Shown here piece after piece: positions 26,932-35,615 of a stretch of DNA of 64,000 nt. The position numbers were made by a program, and so were the translations under genes. The stretch's first letter is position 1. Each line of letters begins with the position of its first letter. This DNA is from Grimontia hollisae CIP 101886. GTDB lineage: Bacteria > Pseudomonadota > Gammaproteobacteria > Enterobacterales > Vibrionaceae. Location of the stretch: contig NZ_ADAQ01000006.1 in assembly GCF_000176515.1 (NCBI RefSeq), forward strand, positions 39,655 through 103,654, read 5' to 3'. A model generated the notes under the pieces. That model worked only from the letters and a program-made list of their open reading frames with translations. It searched no databases and had not been told where the DNA came from.

Positions 26932-27243
26932 ATGAACACGAGCCAATACCATGAACTGGTTGACGCGCAATGGATGGCGATTGAAGACGGCATCGACGAG
27001 AGCGGTGCCGATATCGATTACGAGACCAATGGCAACGTACTGACACTGGATTTTGCAGACCGCAGCCAAATCATTATCAACCGCCAGGAGCCCATGAAAG
27101 AGATCTGGCTGGCGTCACGTTCAGGCGGCTTCCACTTCAGCTATCAAGATGGAAAATGGCTGTGCAGCAAAAGTGGCATGGAATTTATCGATATGGTGAA
27201 ACAGGAATGTTCCAAGCACGCTGGCGAGACAGTGAATTGGTAG
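26932..27243 (+). CDS. cyaY: Frataxin-like iron-sulfur assembly protein CyaY
   Basis: 103 residues with the acidic first helix (ALVDAQ-type, HELVDAQWMAIEDGIDESGADID), and the beta-sheet signature TNGNVLTLDFADRSQIIIN and KEIWLASRSGGFHF. CyaY binds iron and tunes IscS cysteine desulfurase. Divergent from lptM and convergent with cyaA, the E. coli order. Confidence 0.95.
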   Translation: MNTSQYHELVDAQWMAIEDGIDESGADIDYETNGNVLTLDFADRSQIIINRQEPMKEIWLASRSGGFHFSYQDGKWLCSKSGMEFIDMVKQECSKHAGETVNW

Positions 27244-27280
27244 TGAAACTGTGCGTTTACCGGAAGGTGTATGAAAAGAT

Positions 27281-27302
27281 GCTGACAGTAAACGCTGTCA
27301 GC
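27281..27302. terminator. Hairpin between cyaY and cyaA
   Basis: Perfect stem GCTGACAG/CTGTCAGC with loop of 6. On the minus strand it is followed by ATCTTTTC, so it probably serves cyaA; cyaY may share it. Confidence 0.65.
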
Positions 27303-27313
27303 AACTGATTCAC

Positions 27314-29875
27314 TTAACGTGATGCATACTGGACCGTATCGTTACTCATCTCGTTACGCTGCCACTGGCGATCACTCTTGTACGGGATCACCTGAGCACG
27401 CCCGTCGGCCTGATAAATGATGTCGTAGAATTGTGGCAGGTTGAAGTTTACTGCCTTGCCACCAAAATTCTGTGATTCCTGTGAGGAGGTATAGAAACGG
27501 TTAACGCCTTGAATCATCTCTTCCTTATCACCGCTGCACTGGCGATAGACTTCCACCCGGTTGTTTTCATCCAGCACATAAATGTGGAAGCCTTTGTCAC
27601 AGTCTTCAAAGAAAAACTGGATAAGCCCCTCACTGGCATAGCCATCAACCACCTCCGGCGGATGGATATCGGCATCTTTATCCAGCACCACGAGCGGTGA
27701 CCCATTGATCTTATTGGAGGAGATGGAGCGGTAAAATTCCACGGAATTTTCCAATTTCTGCACCGACACACCACGGCGTTCGAAAAACAGGCCAAAGGTT
27801 TGATCCGCGACACGAATGGCTTTAAAACGGCGGCGTTTTTCCTGATCGACTGGTTTCAGGCGCATATCAATACACTCAGCTACCAGTTGATACACCAGAT
27901 TGCGGATCAGCCCACGCATTTTCCCGGCATAGCAGAACACATCCACCGACTCTGGCGGAATAGCATCCTGGTGCATTTTACCCAGCAAGGTTTTCAGCAC
28001 ATCGAGAATCGCGTTTTCACCCTTGAAGTTCAGGGTACGCACTTCATTCCAGCTATTTCGGTATACCAAATCCACACTGCCAACCAGACATTGCTGCTCT
28101 GGGCCGTAGCTGAAAATATCCGTGTTTTTGAAATCAAACCGCACCGAAGATGGCTTCAGCGTTGTGGTCGGATCATTTTCAAGATTGATAAAAAGCGCCA
28201 GTTTACGTACTTCACAAGGGCTTGAAAGCGCCTGCAGCGACGGCTGGGGCCGGCTGACAGAGAAGGTATTGCGAAGGTCACTCACCAACTGGTAAAGCTT
28301 GTCAATATCGACATCGCTATTACGCGCAACCGAATGCAGGCGGGTTGATTCAGTCAGCAAGCCGTTAAAATACGCCCACGCCACCAGTTTTGACAGATAG
28401 CGGTTATGTTCAAGCGGTGAGCGGCCGATGATGTCCACCGGCTTCAGCGATTGCTTGTACAGATACCAACCCGGCGGGTTGCTACGCCCTTCCGGTACCT
28501 GGATGAAACTCAAATCCGCTTCATGCAGATCGGGTGACAACTGCGGGTTCAGCAAGGTCACTTTGCCTGGCAATACCTCAAACGCCGCATACAGCTTACG
28601 CGCCAGAATACTGATGTCTTCGGGGCTGATTGCCGACGTGATATCGTTACGGCGTGCGAAACGGATCAGGTTGCGGTAGCTCAGCATCAAGGCTTCAAGC
28701 AGCTCATTGTGTGCTTCCTTCACCTCTTCCACTTTCCAGTTACGGCGGTTATCCAGACGCGCAATGTTATCCTGTGTCCACCCCCATTCACGGGTCAGGA
28801 TACACAGGACTTCGCGGCGCCAAGGTACAGAGCCAGGCCCCGGTTCGCGGGTCAGTTTCTCGTGGGTTTTGAGGTAGAAACAGCGCCGCACCAGATCCAG
28901 ACGGCGGCGATCATCAATACGCTCAAGGTAACGCGTGACTTTCTCCAGCATCAGGTAGTAAGCGTCGGACTGATAAACATCCAGCATGCCGGAGAAAAAA
29001 CGACGCTTGCCATCCACACTTAATAGCTGGGTGCCTGGGTATTCCCAGGAATAAGCCTCAAGCAGAATCGCTTTCAGTACCGATTTGTACGGTGAATCAA
29101 TGCTCTTATACAGTTGCCAGAGGCTGGATCCGAAATACTCTTCCGCCGGGATCGACGGCAGGCCACCAAAGTCCACCCAGTCATCACGCTTGATGGCACC
29201 ACTGGCGATCATTTTGCCGACGTAATCTTCGTAGCATGCTTCCATTTCAGGAGGGACCAGATACCACAATAGATGCTGACCGGCCAGATGCACAGCAGAG
29301 CGGTAAAATTCGTCAAGCAGCAGGTAATGTTGGGCTGAGCCACAGTTTTCCGTGGTCATCACCTGCGCCATATTCTGGCGGAAGCGTTGCTCACAGATCA
29401 CAAAGAAATTCACTTCCACGCCCTGGGACATCGCCCAGTCAGAAATCAGCGAACATTTGGCTTCCAGTATGTCACGTTCATCCTGCCCCACCCAATGCTG
29501 CACACAAACCCAGATATCCAAATCACTGGAAAGACTCTGACCCATCGACGCCGTACTGCCCATTGAAAACAGGCCTTTGATAGGGTGCGACTGGGAAAAC
29601 GGTTTCCCGGGAATGGGGGTGTCTTGTGCATGGGCACAATCATTGACGAAATCCTGCTGGACGTCAGAAAGGGAAAAGTTACAGATACCATGGACAACAC
29701 TACGTTCCAGGTAACCTGGGACAGCCGGATGGTTAAAATGCAACAAAGCAGGCAACACGTTAAAAACGTTAGCCGCCTGAGAATGCATAGCGCTTCGGGC
29801 ACGCTCCAACCTGACTTGGTTAAAGGCGTTAAAACGTTCTATTTGCTGATCAACATAGTTTTGCAAGATAAACAT
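27314..29875 (-). CDS. cyaA: Class I adenylate cyclase
   Basis: 853 residues (E. coli 848). Catalytic N-terminal half has the nucleotidyltransferase motif GSTASMGQSLSSDLDIWVC, with the two aspartates of the DLD pair; the C-terminal regulatory half, the target of enzyme IIA-Glc control, is intact (NLPQFYDIIYQADGRAQVIP at the end). Makes cAMP for CRP. The start is ATG at 29875, whereas E. coli uses TTG. A CRP site lies about 75-90 bases upstream. Divergent from hemC, as in E. coli. Confidence 0.97.
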   Translation of the reverse strand: MFILQNYVDQQIERFNAFNQVRLERARSAMHSQAANVFNVLPALLHFNHPAVPGYLERSVVHGICNFSLSDVQQDFVNDCAHAQDTPIPGKPFSQSHPIKGLFSMGSTASMGQSLSSDLDIWVCVQHWVGQDERDILEAKCSLISDWAMSQGVEVNFFVICEQRFRQNMAQVMTTENCGSAQHYLLLDEFYRSAVHLAGQHLLWYLVPPEMEACYEDYVGKMIASGAIKRDDWVDFGGLPSIPAEEYFGSSLWQLYKSIDSPYKSVLKAILLEAYSWEYPGTQLLSVDGKRRFFSGMLDVYQSDAYYLMLEKVTRYLERIDDRRRLDLVRRCFYLKTHEKLTREPGPGSVPWRREVLCILTREWGWTQDNIARLDNRRNWKVEEVKEAHNELLEALMLSYRNLIRFARRNDITSAISPEDISILARKLYAAFEVLPGKVTLLNPQLSPDLHEADLSFIQVPEGRSNPPGWYLYKQSLKPVDIIGRSPLEHNRYLSKLVAWAYFNGLLTESTRLHSVARNSDVDIDKLYQLVSDLRNTFSVSRPQPSLQALSSPCEVRKLALFINLENDPTTTLKPSSVRFDFKNTDIFSYGPEQQCLVGSVDLVYRNSWNEVRTLNFKGENAILDVLKTLLGKMHQDAIPPESVDVFCYAGKMRGLIRNLVYQLVAECIDMRLKPVDQEKRRRFKAIRVADQTFGLFFERRGVSVQKLENSVEFYRSISSNKINGSPLVVLDKDADIHPPEVVDGYASEGLIQFFFEDCDKGFHIYVLDENNRVEVYRQCSGDKEEMIQGVNRFYTSSQESQNFGGKAVNFNLPQFYDIIYQADGRAQVIPYKSDRQWQRNEMSNDTVQYASR

Positions 29876-29944
29876 CCAAAGTTGCCGACATCCTGGTCAA
29901 CGAAACGGGACCGGATTAACAGTGGCACCGGCACCCATGGATAA

Positions 29945-29966
29945 AAACGTGATCAATCTAACAGTT
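29945..29966 (-). promoter_or_regulatory. CRP-binding site upstream of cyaA
   Basis: The minus strand reads TGTTAGATTGATCACGTTTT, one base from the E. coli cyaA CRP site as I recall it. It fits TGTGA-N6-TCACA with one mismatch in each half. cAMP-CRP represses cyaA there, a feedback loop likely kept here. Confidence 0.85.
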
Positions 29967-30258
29967 TTTTGTCAGAGCGTAAAGCGAGCAGCAACCTACC
30001 ATTTTTTCCCCACTTTGTTCACCCTGCGAACAACACCAAGCAAGAGACAGACAACGCTTCATCCCCAACGTAGTGCGGGATACAGCCAACTGAATAGGGC
30101 GTTGCCCGCGACCCCACCTGATTAACCATGATCTCCATCACATCATCATAGCCGAACCCGCCTGATTTCGCACCTTTTTGTCCCTACTGCCACCATGAGT
30201 TCTCACGGCATCATAAGGGGTGGTACGATTAGCCTACGCAAATTAAATGGACACGACT
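29967..30258. other. cyaA-hemC divergent promoter region
   Basis: About 290 bases with no supported gene. It must hold the hemC promoter; a TACGAT -10-like element near 30224 is the best candidate but has no clear -35. Confidence 0.4.
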
Positions 30259-31194
30259 ATGACTTCAACACCCATCCGCATCGCGACCCGTCAAAGCCCC
30301 CTCGCCTTGTGGCAGGCGGAATTCGTCAAAGCCGCCCTGGAAGCTACCCACCCAGGGCTGACAGTGGAGCTGGTTCCTATGGTCACCAAGGGTGACATCA
30401 TTCTCGACACTCCACTGGCCAAAGTTGGCGGAAAAGGGCTGTTTGTGAAAGAGCTGGAACAGGCGATGCTGGATGGACGGGCCGACATTGCGGTTCACTC
30501 CATGAAAGACGTACCGGTCGAGTTTCCTGAAGGTCTGGGACTGGTAACCATCTGTGAACGCGAAGATCCGCGTGATGCATTCGTTTCCAACCATTATACC
30601 AGCATCAGCGAACTGCCACAGGGGGCAATCGTCGGCACCTCCAGCCTGCGCCGCCAATGCCAGCTTCGTGCCATGCGCCCGGATCTGGTCATCAAAGATC
30701 TACGCGGTAACGTCGGCACCCGTCTGGGTAAACTGGATAACGGCGAATATGACGCCATCATTCTGGCGTCTGCGGGCTTGAAACGCCTTAACCTGCATGA
30801 CCGTATCCGCAATGAAATCGAACCGGAAGAGATCCTGCCAGCGGTCGGTCAGGGTGCTGTCGGTATCGAATGCCGTCTGGATGATGAGCGTGTCCGCGCC
30901 TTGCTGGAACCGCTCGCTGACGCCAACACCACCTATCGTGTGTTGTGTGAACGCGCAATGAACAACCGTCTGATGGGAGGCTGTCAGGTGCCTATCGGCA
31001 GTTACGCTGAAATTCACGGTGACCAGATTCACCTGCGAGCGCTGGTCGGTGAACCGGACGGCAGCAAGATTGTCCGCGGTGAAGTGACTGGCCCTCTGGA
31101 AAAAGCCGAAGAGCTTGGAACCGGTCTGGCGGAGCAACTGCTGGATGACGGCGCCCGGGCTATTCTGGAAAAACTGTATCAGGACGACGTATGA
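30259..31194 (+). CDS. hemC: Porphobilinogen deaminase (hydroxymethylbilane synthase)
   Basis: 311 residues from the ATG at 30259 (GGAC eight bases before); an in-frame ATG at 30247 adds four residues. Polymerises four porphobilinogens. Signature [17 protein letters not shown], substrate-binding HSMKDVP, catalytic Asp in that motif, [11 protein letters not shown], and the dipyrromethane-anchoring Cys in [12 protein letters not shown]. First gene of hemCDXY; overlaps hemD by 4 bases. Confidence 0.97.
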   Translation: MTSTPIRIATRQSPLALWQAEFVKAALEATHPGLTVELVPMVTKGDIILDTPLAKVGGKGLFVKELEQAMLDGRADIAVHSMKDVPVEFPEGLGLVTICEREDPRDAFVSNHYTSISELPQGAIVGTSSLRRQCQLRAMRPDLVIKDLRGNVGTRLGKLDNGEYDAIILASAGLKRLNLHDRIRNEIEPEEILPAVGQGAVGIECRLDDERVRALLEPLADANTTYRVLCERAMNNRLMGGCQVPIGSYAEIHGDQIHLRALVGEPDGSKIVRGEVTGPLEKAEELGTGLAEQLLDDGARAILEKLYQDDV

Positions 31195-31964
31195 CCGTAC
31201 TGGTGGTTCGCCCCGCACCAGCCTGCTATGAACTGGTGGAAACCCTGAATCAGTCAGGCATAAAGGCGCTGCCTGCGCCTTTATTGTCTTTCTCCGAAGG
31301 GAAAGACTTACCCGTTCTGACCAACACTTACCGCCGCCTGCCATCAGGCAGTGTGGTCGTGGCGGTCAGTCCAAGAGCCATTGAGTATACCCAGCAGCAG
31401 TTTCGCAACGACAACACTGCATGGCGTGATGACTTACATTACGTGGCAGTCGGGGAAAAAACTGCCCAGGTCTGGCTGGAAGAAAGCGGTATTAACGCCC
31501 TTCAACCGCCCACTGAAGACAGCGAGGGGATGCTTTCGCTGTCAGTATTTGGCGAACCTGAACACCTTGAAGTCCTCATCCTTCGCGGCAACGGTGGACG
31601 GGCACTATTAGGCAAGACGCTCGCAAGCCGGGGGGCCAAGGTGCACTACTTTGAAGCCTATCAAAGACATTGGACCAGTGATTCCCTATTATCATTGGCA
31701 ATGCAATGGCAGGCGGAAAATGTCGATACCCTGGTGGTCACCAGCGGCGAACAACTTTCGCTTTTGTGTCAGACAATCTCAGAGAGCAATCAGCAATGGT
31801 TACGAGAATGCCATATACTGGTGCCTAGCAAACGGATTTACAATCAAGCAATTGGCCTTGGTTTTAATACAATCAGATGTGTAAACAGCGCTTCAAACAC
31901 CGCCCTGTTCCACGCATTAAACGAGATGATTAACTCGGGACATTCGGATGACAGACAAGAATAA
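31191..31964 (+). CDS. hemD: Uroporphyrinogen III synthase
   Basis: 257 residues. Closes and flips ring D of hydroxymethylbilane. The family is poorly conserved; seen here are [17 protein letters not shown] at the N-terminus, [13 protein letters not shown] and [13 protein letters not shown], which form the two-domain cleft. Position between hemC (4-base overlap) and hemX (17-base overlap) settles the identity. Confidence 0.93.
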   Translation: MTVLVVRPAPACYELVETLNQSGIKALPAPLLSFSEGKDLPVLTNTYRRLPSGSVVVAVSPRAIEYTQQQFRNDNTAWRDDLHYVAVGEKTAQVWLEESGINALQPPTEDSEGMLSLSVFGEPEHLEVLILRGNGGRALLGKTLASRGAKVHYFEAYQRHWTSDSLLSLAMQWQAENVDTLVVTSGEQLSLLCQTISESNQQWLRECHILVPSKRIYNQAIGLGFNTIRCVNSASNTALFHALNEMINSGHSDDRQE

Positions 31965-33144
31965 GACATCAGGCACGGATAAAGACACGTCGGCGCCAGC
32001 ATCCCCTACTGACAAGGAAACGCCCTCGTCGTCTTCCAGCACGATCGCCCAACCTGCCGCCAAATCCTCATCAGCAGACACACCAGCAAAAGGCGCCTCA
32101 ACGTCTACTGCCACCCCTGTTAAAGAGAAAAAAGGCAGTCACACGCTTTCTTTACTGGCGATTGTGTTAGTGGTTGCCTTGGGTGGCGGTCTTTATTACC
32201 ACGGCCACCAGCAAAGCGAACAGGTCAATGCCAACATCTCAATACTGACCGATGAAATCAGTGCCCTGAAATCTGCCCTGGTGCAAAGCGAGCAACAAAG
32301 CCAAGCCGCAGTAAAAAAAGCTATTCAGGATACCCAGGTGCTGATCGACCAGCAGGATACCACCATCAAAAGCCTGCAATCAGCGCTGGCTGATGTAAAA
32401 GGCCGCCGTCCCAATGACTGGCTGCTGGCAGAAGCCGATTACCTGGTAAACCAGGCCGCACGTAAACTCTGGCTCGAGCATGACGCATTGACGGCGACGA
32501 CCCTGATGCAAGATGCTGATCAACGTATCGCCGAGCTCAATGACCTGTCACTGACGCCTATCCGCCAGGCGATGGCAAAAGACATCCAGCAGCTGAAAGC
32601 GGTGAAGCGCATCGACCGTGATGGTATCGTGCTACGTCTGAACTCGCTGCAACAGGAAGTGGATAGACTGCCGCTGGCCAATGTCATCATGCCAGAGGCA
32701 GAAGAGGTGGCACCACAGCAGGTCTCCGGCAATGTGGGTGACTGGCAGCAGAACCTGAAAACGTCGTTGAGCGATTTCGTCAGCCAGTTCATCACGTATC
32801 GCAAGCGTGATGGTGACGTAGTACCACTGCTGTCACCGGCACAGACCTTCTACCTGCAGGAAAACCTGAAAGCGAAACTCGATCAGGCTGCCACCTCGGT
32901 ATACCGTGAAAATGGCCGACTGTATGCAGAATCTCTGAAAACGGCCAAAGAGTGGGCTGAACGTTTCTACAATCAGGAATCAAGCATTACCCAGAGTTTT
33001 ATCGCTACTTTGACCAACCTCAGCCAGCAAACTATCGAAGTAAGCTACCCGGAAACCCTGGAAAGCCAGACATTGATCAGTGATTTGCTTGACGAACGCC
33101 TGCGCCGTAACCTGGCGCCATTGAGCGGGGAGCATGGCCAATGA
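31948..33144 (+). CDS. hemX: HemX, haem-operon membrane protein
   Basis: 398 residues. Low-complexity cytoplasmic N-terminus rich in Ser/Thr/Ala/Pro/Lys (1-65), one membrane helix (about 66-84, TLSLLAIVLVVALGGGLYY), then a long helical periplasmic-type domain with coiled-coil (about 90-150). Once called a uroporphyrinogen methyltransferase, but it lacks SAM-binding motifs. Role in haem synthesis is unproven. Overlaps hemD by 17 and hemY by 4 bases. Confidence 0.92.
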   Translation: MTDKNKTSGTDKDTSAPASPTDKETPSSSSSTIAQPAAKSSSADTPAKGASTSTATPVKEKKGSHTLSLLAIVLVVALGGGLYYHGHQQSEQVNANISILTDEISALKSALVQSEQQSQAAVKKAIQDTQVLIDQQDTTIKSLQSALADVKGRRPNDWLLAEADYLVNQAARKLWLEHDALTATTLMQDADQRIAELNDLSLTPIRQAMAKDIQQLKAVKRIDRDGIVLRLNSLQQEVDRLPLANVIMPEAEEVAPQQVSGNVGDWQQNLKTSLSDFVSQFITYRKRDGDVVPLLSPAQTFYLQENLKAKLDQAATSVYRENGRLYAESLKTAKEWAERFYNQESSITQSFIATLTNLSQQTIEVSYPETLESQTLISDLLDERLRRNLAPLSGEHGQ

Positions 33145-34328
33145 TTAAAATTCTCCTGCTGGTTATCGCGCTAATTGCAGGTCTGGTTGTCGGACCGGAT
33201 CTGGCCGGCAATCAGGGATATGTACTGATCTCAGCAGCGAACCAGACCATTGAAATGAGCGTTTCCACGTTGGTTATTCTGGTAGTGTTCGCGTTTGCCG
33301 CACTGTTTATTCTCGAATGGCTGATCCGCAAACTGTTTTCCCTTTCAAGCTCCACCCGCGGCTGGTTTTCCGGCCGAAAAAACAAAAAAGCCCGGATGCT
33401 GACCAATGAAGGCCTGCTAAAGCTTTTGGAAGGTGACTGGAAGCAGTCTGAGAAGTTGTTGTTGAAAGGAGTAAACCACAGTGATGCACCGCTGCTGAAC
33501 TACCTGGCTGCAGCAGAAGCGGCACAGGGCCGCGGGGATATCGACAACCGTGACCGTTACCTACAACAGGCAGCGGATTTTGGCATCGATAACCTCGCCA
33601 CCGCGTTAACGCGAGCCAAACTCCAGTATCGCCAAGGCCAGTACGAAGAAGCACTGGCAAGCCTGCAAGGGTTGGTCGATGCCAACCCGCGCAATCCGGT
33701 GTTACTGAGCCTGCTTAAAGACACTTACCTGAAACTTCAGGACTGGCAGGCATTGCTTCGCCTGATGCCCTCACTTAAACGCGTGAAAGCCGTCAGCGAG
33801 GCAGAAGCAGAAAGGCTGGAGCTAAAGGCGGAATGTGGTCTGATGGCCCATATCGCGACCCAGAAAGGCAGTGACGGCCTGCTGGCCCACTGGAACAGCC
33901 TGAGCCGCTCAGCCCGCCAGCAACCCAAACTGATTGGTTGTCTGGTGAAGCAGCTTATCGCCCGCAAAGCAGACTCCGAGGCCTATATTATCCTGCGCGA
34001 GAACCTGAAAAAGCACCCGGATGAAAGCCTGATTTCACTGGTGCCTGAGCTGTCGTTGCCCGATTATCATCCCGCGATCCTGAAACTTCAGGACGTGTTG
34101 CGCTACAACGAAAACAACCCCGTGACTCACAGTGCCCTGGGGCAGCTCTATTTCCGTGAAGGTAAATGGGCTGAGGCGCGTACCCACTTTGAGAAAGCGC
34201 TCGATATCCGACCAGACGTGTCCGATTATGCTTGGCTGGTCGACACACTGGAAAAACTGAATGACCCCAGTGCAGCTAACCACCTTTCCCGCGAAGCGCT
34301 CAAACTGGCTCTGCCTCACAAAGAGTGA
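33141..34328 (+). CDS. hemY: HemY, TPR-containing inner-membrane protein of the haem operon
   Basis: 395 residues. Two N-terminal membrane helices (about 3-20 and 38-60, ALIAGLVVGPDLAGNQGYVL between them) and a cytoplasmic array of TPR-like helices (LYFREGKWAEARTHFEKALD near the end). Not the protoporphyrinogen oxidase of Gram-positives also named HemY. Last gene of hemCDXY, ending at a strong terminator. Confidence 0.93.
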   Translation: MIKILLLVIALIAGLVVGPDLAGNQGYVLISAANQTIEMSVSTLVILVVFAFAALFILEWLIRKLFSLSSSTRGWFSGRKNKKARMLTNEGLLKLLEGDWKQSEKLLLKGVNHSDAPLLNYLAAAEAAQGRGDIDNRDRYLQQAADFGIDNLATALTRAKLQYRQGQYEEALASLQGLVDANPRNPVLLSLLKDTYLKLQDWQALLRLMPSLKRVKAVSEAEAERLELKAECGLMAHIATQKGSDGLLAHWNSLSRSARQQPKLIGCLVKQLIARKADSEAYIILRENLKKHPDESLISLVPELSLPDYHPAILKLQDVLRYNENNPVTHSALGQLYFREGKWAEARTHFEKALDIRPDVSDYAWLVDTLEKLNDPSAANHLSREALKLALPHKE

Positions 34329-34342
34329 GGCATTTCACGCAT

Positions 34343-34372
34343 AAAAAAACGCCTCTCTGGGCGTTTTTTTAT
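34343..34372 (+). terminator. Terminator of hemCDXY
   Basis: Stem ACGCC/GGGCGT (one offset base) with A7 before and T7 after; 22 bases past the hemY stop. Confidence 0.88.
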
Positions 34373-34599
34373 GCATGATTTCCTACAGATGAACTAAAAG
34401 CAATCCATTGTGTTTCAAGCTGTTAATAATGATTAACGGCTATTTATCATCCATTGTTAAGACAACATCGCTGTTGTCAAATAGGCAGGTGAAAAATTTC
34501 GCCGGATGACGTTATTCATCAATTTGCAGGCTTTTAGCAAATAACGATGGCTAAACGAACCGGTATTGCCAATCCCTTTAGTAAGTGAGCCCGCCCATC

Positions 34600-34692
34600 A
34601 TGGATATGTTACCCTGGATCCTGGTATCAGGCCTGTTAGTGTCAGTTGTGACTGGCCTGCTGACAGTTTTGTTGGTAAAAGGCATGGAATAA
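34600..34692 (+). CDS. Candidate 30-residue single-helix membrane peptide
   Basis: ATG at 34600 to TAA at 34692 encodes MDMLPWILVSGLLVSVVTGL followed by ten more residues (LTVLLVKGME): one membrane helix with charged ends, like CydX, KdpF or YnhF in type but not in sequence. A strong terminator follows 20 bases later, so a transcript does end here. The ribosome binding site is poor (AAGTGAG about 10 bases before). Coding status rests on the hydrophobic pattern and the terminator. Confidence 0.5.
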   Translation: MDMLPWILVSGLLVSVVTGLLTVLLVKGME

Positions 34693-34711
34693 TCCAGAAC
34701 CTGTTCCCCCA

Positions 34712-34740
34712 CGCCTCCTCTGCGGAGGCGTTTTGGTTTC
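34712..34740 (+). terminator. Intrinsic terminator after the small membrane peptide
   Basis: Perfect CGCCTCC/GGAGGCG stem (34712-34730) followed by TTTTGGTTT on the plus strand; the minus-strand side is not T-rich, so it is directed rightward. Confidence 0.8.
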
Positions 34741-34763
34741 TGGTGGCGGCAATCGTCACACCC

Positions 34764-35537
34764 TTAGCGCATCGCCGCTTTCACATACACATCGAAGCGG
34801 TTTTTCTTGGTCGTTATCTGGGTTGACGGGGTTTTCCCAGCAAGGAAACCGGCATAGTCAGGACGCTTGACCACAACACGCTTGGTTGCCAGTGTATACG
34901 CTGGCTCATACAGATCGTCTGCATCATTATCCGCCCCCACCAGTGACTGAAATACCCGCATCTCTTTTTTCACCAATGCCGATTTTTTCTTGTGGGGATA
35001 CATGGGATCAAGATACACCACGTCCGGTCGTTCCAGATCCACCCCTTGCTCAACAAGCTTTACCAGCGTGTCATGGCTGGATGCATGCAGCAAAGACAAG
35101 CGTTCGCTCACCCAACTCCCGATTTCCGGATCGGCCTTGGCTCGCGCGAGACCATCATCCAACAGTGCCGCAACGACAGGGTGGCGCTCTACCATCTGCA
35201 CGTTGCAGCCGAGGGATGCCAGCACAAAGGCATCACGTCCAAGCCCAGCGGTAGCATCCAATACGGAAGGTGTCGCGCCCTTGTTAAGCCCCACCGCTTT
35301 GGCGATCGACTGGCCCTTACCGCCACCAAATTTGCGGCGGTGCCCGACTGCGCCACCGACCAGATCGACAAACACAGCCCCCAGCTTGGGTTCATCCCGT
35401 TTGCGAAGTTCAAGTTGGCTTGGGGTCAGTACCAGTGCAAACAACGCGTTGTCATCATGAGTCAGTCCCCAGCGTGTGGCTATTTCTTTGAGGGTATCAG
35501 CGCGTTCTGGCGCTTCGCAGGTTAAAGCTATCTGCAC
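34764..35537 (-). CDS. rsmJ: 16S rRNA m2G1516 methyltransferase RsmJ
   Basis: 257 residues. SAM-binding motif [20 protein letters not shown], catalytic-loop motif [20 protein letters not shown] (a DPMY variant of the NPPY type), and [20 protein letters not shown], diagnostic for RsmJ (YhiQ). Cytoplasmic. Length matches the family (about 250). Confidence 0.94.
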   Translation of the reverse strand: MQIALTCEAPERADTLKEIATRWGLTHDDNALFALVLTPSQLELRKRDEPKLGAVFVDLVGGAVGHRRKFGGGKGQSIAKAVGLNKGATPSVLDATAGLGRDAFVLASLGCNVQMVERHPVVAALLDDGLARAKADPEIGSWVSERLSLLHASSHDTLVKLVEQGVDLERPDVVYLDPMYPHKKKSALVKKEMRVFQSLVGADNDADDLYEPAYTLATKRVVVKRPDYAGFLAGKTPSTQITTKKNRFDVYVKAAMR

Positions 35538-35615
35538 CTGAGTTCTCCGGTGTAATTCTCGCCCAGAGTATACCCGTAAACCGGATTCAGGTGCAGGGAG
35601 TGTTGATGAAAGGAG

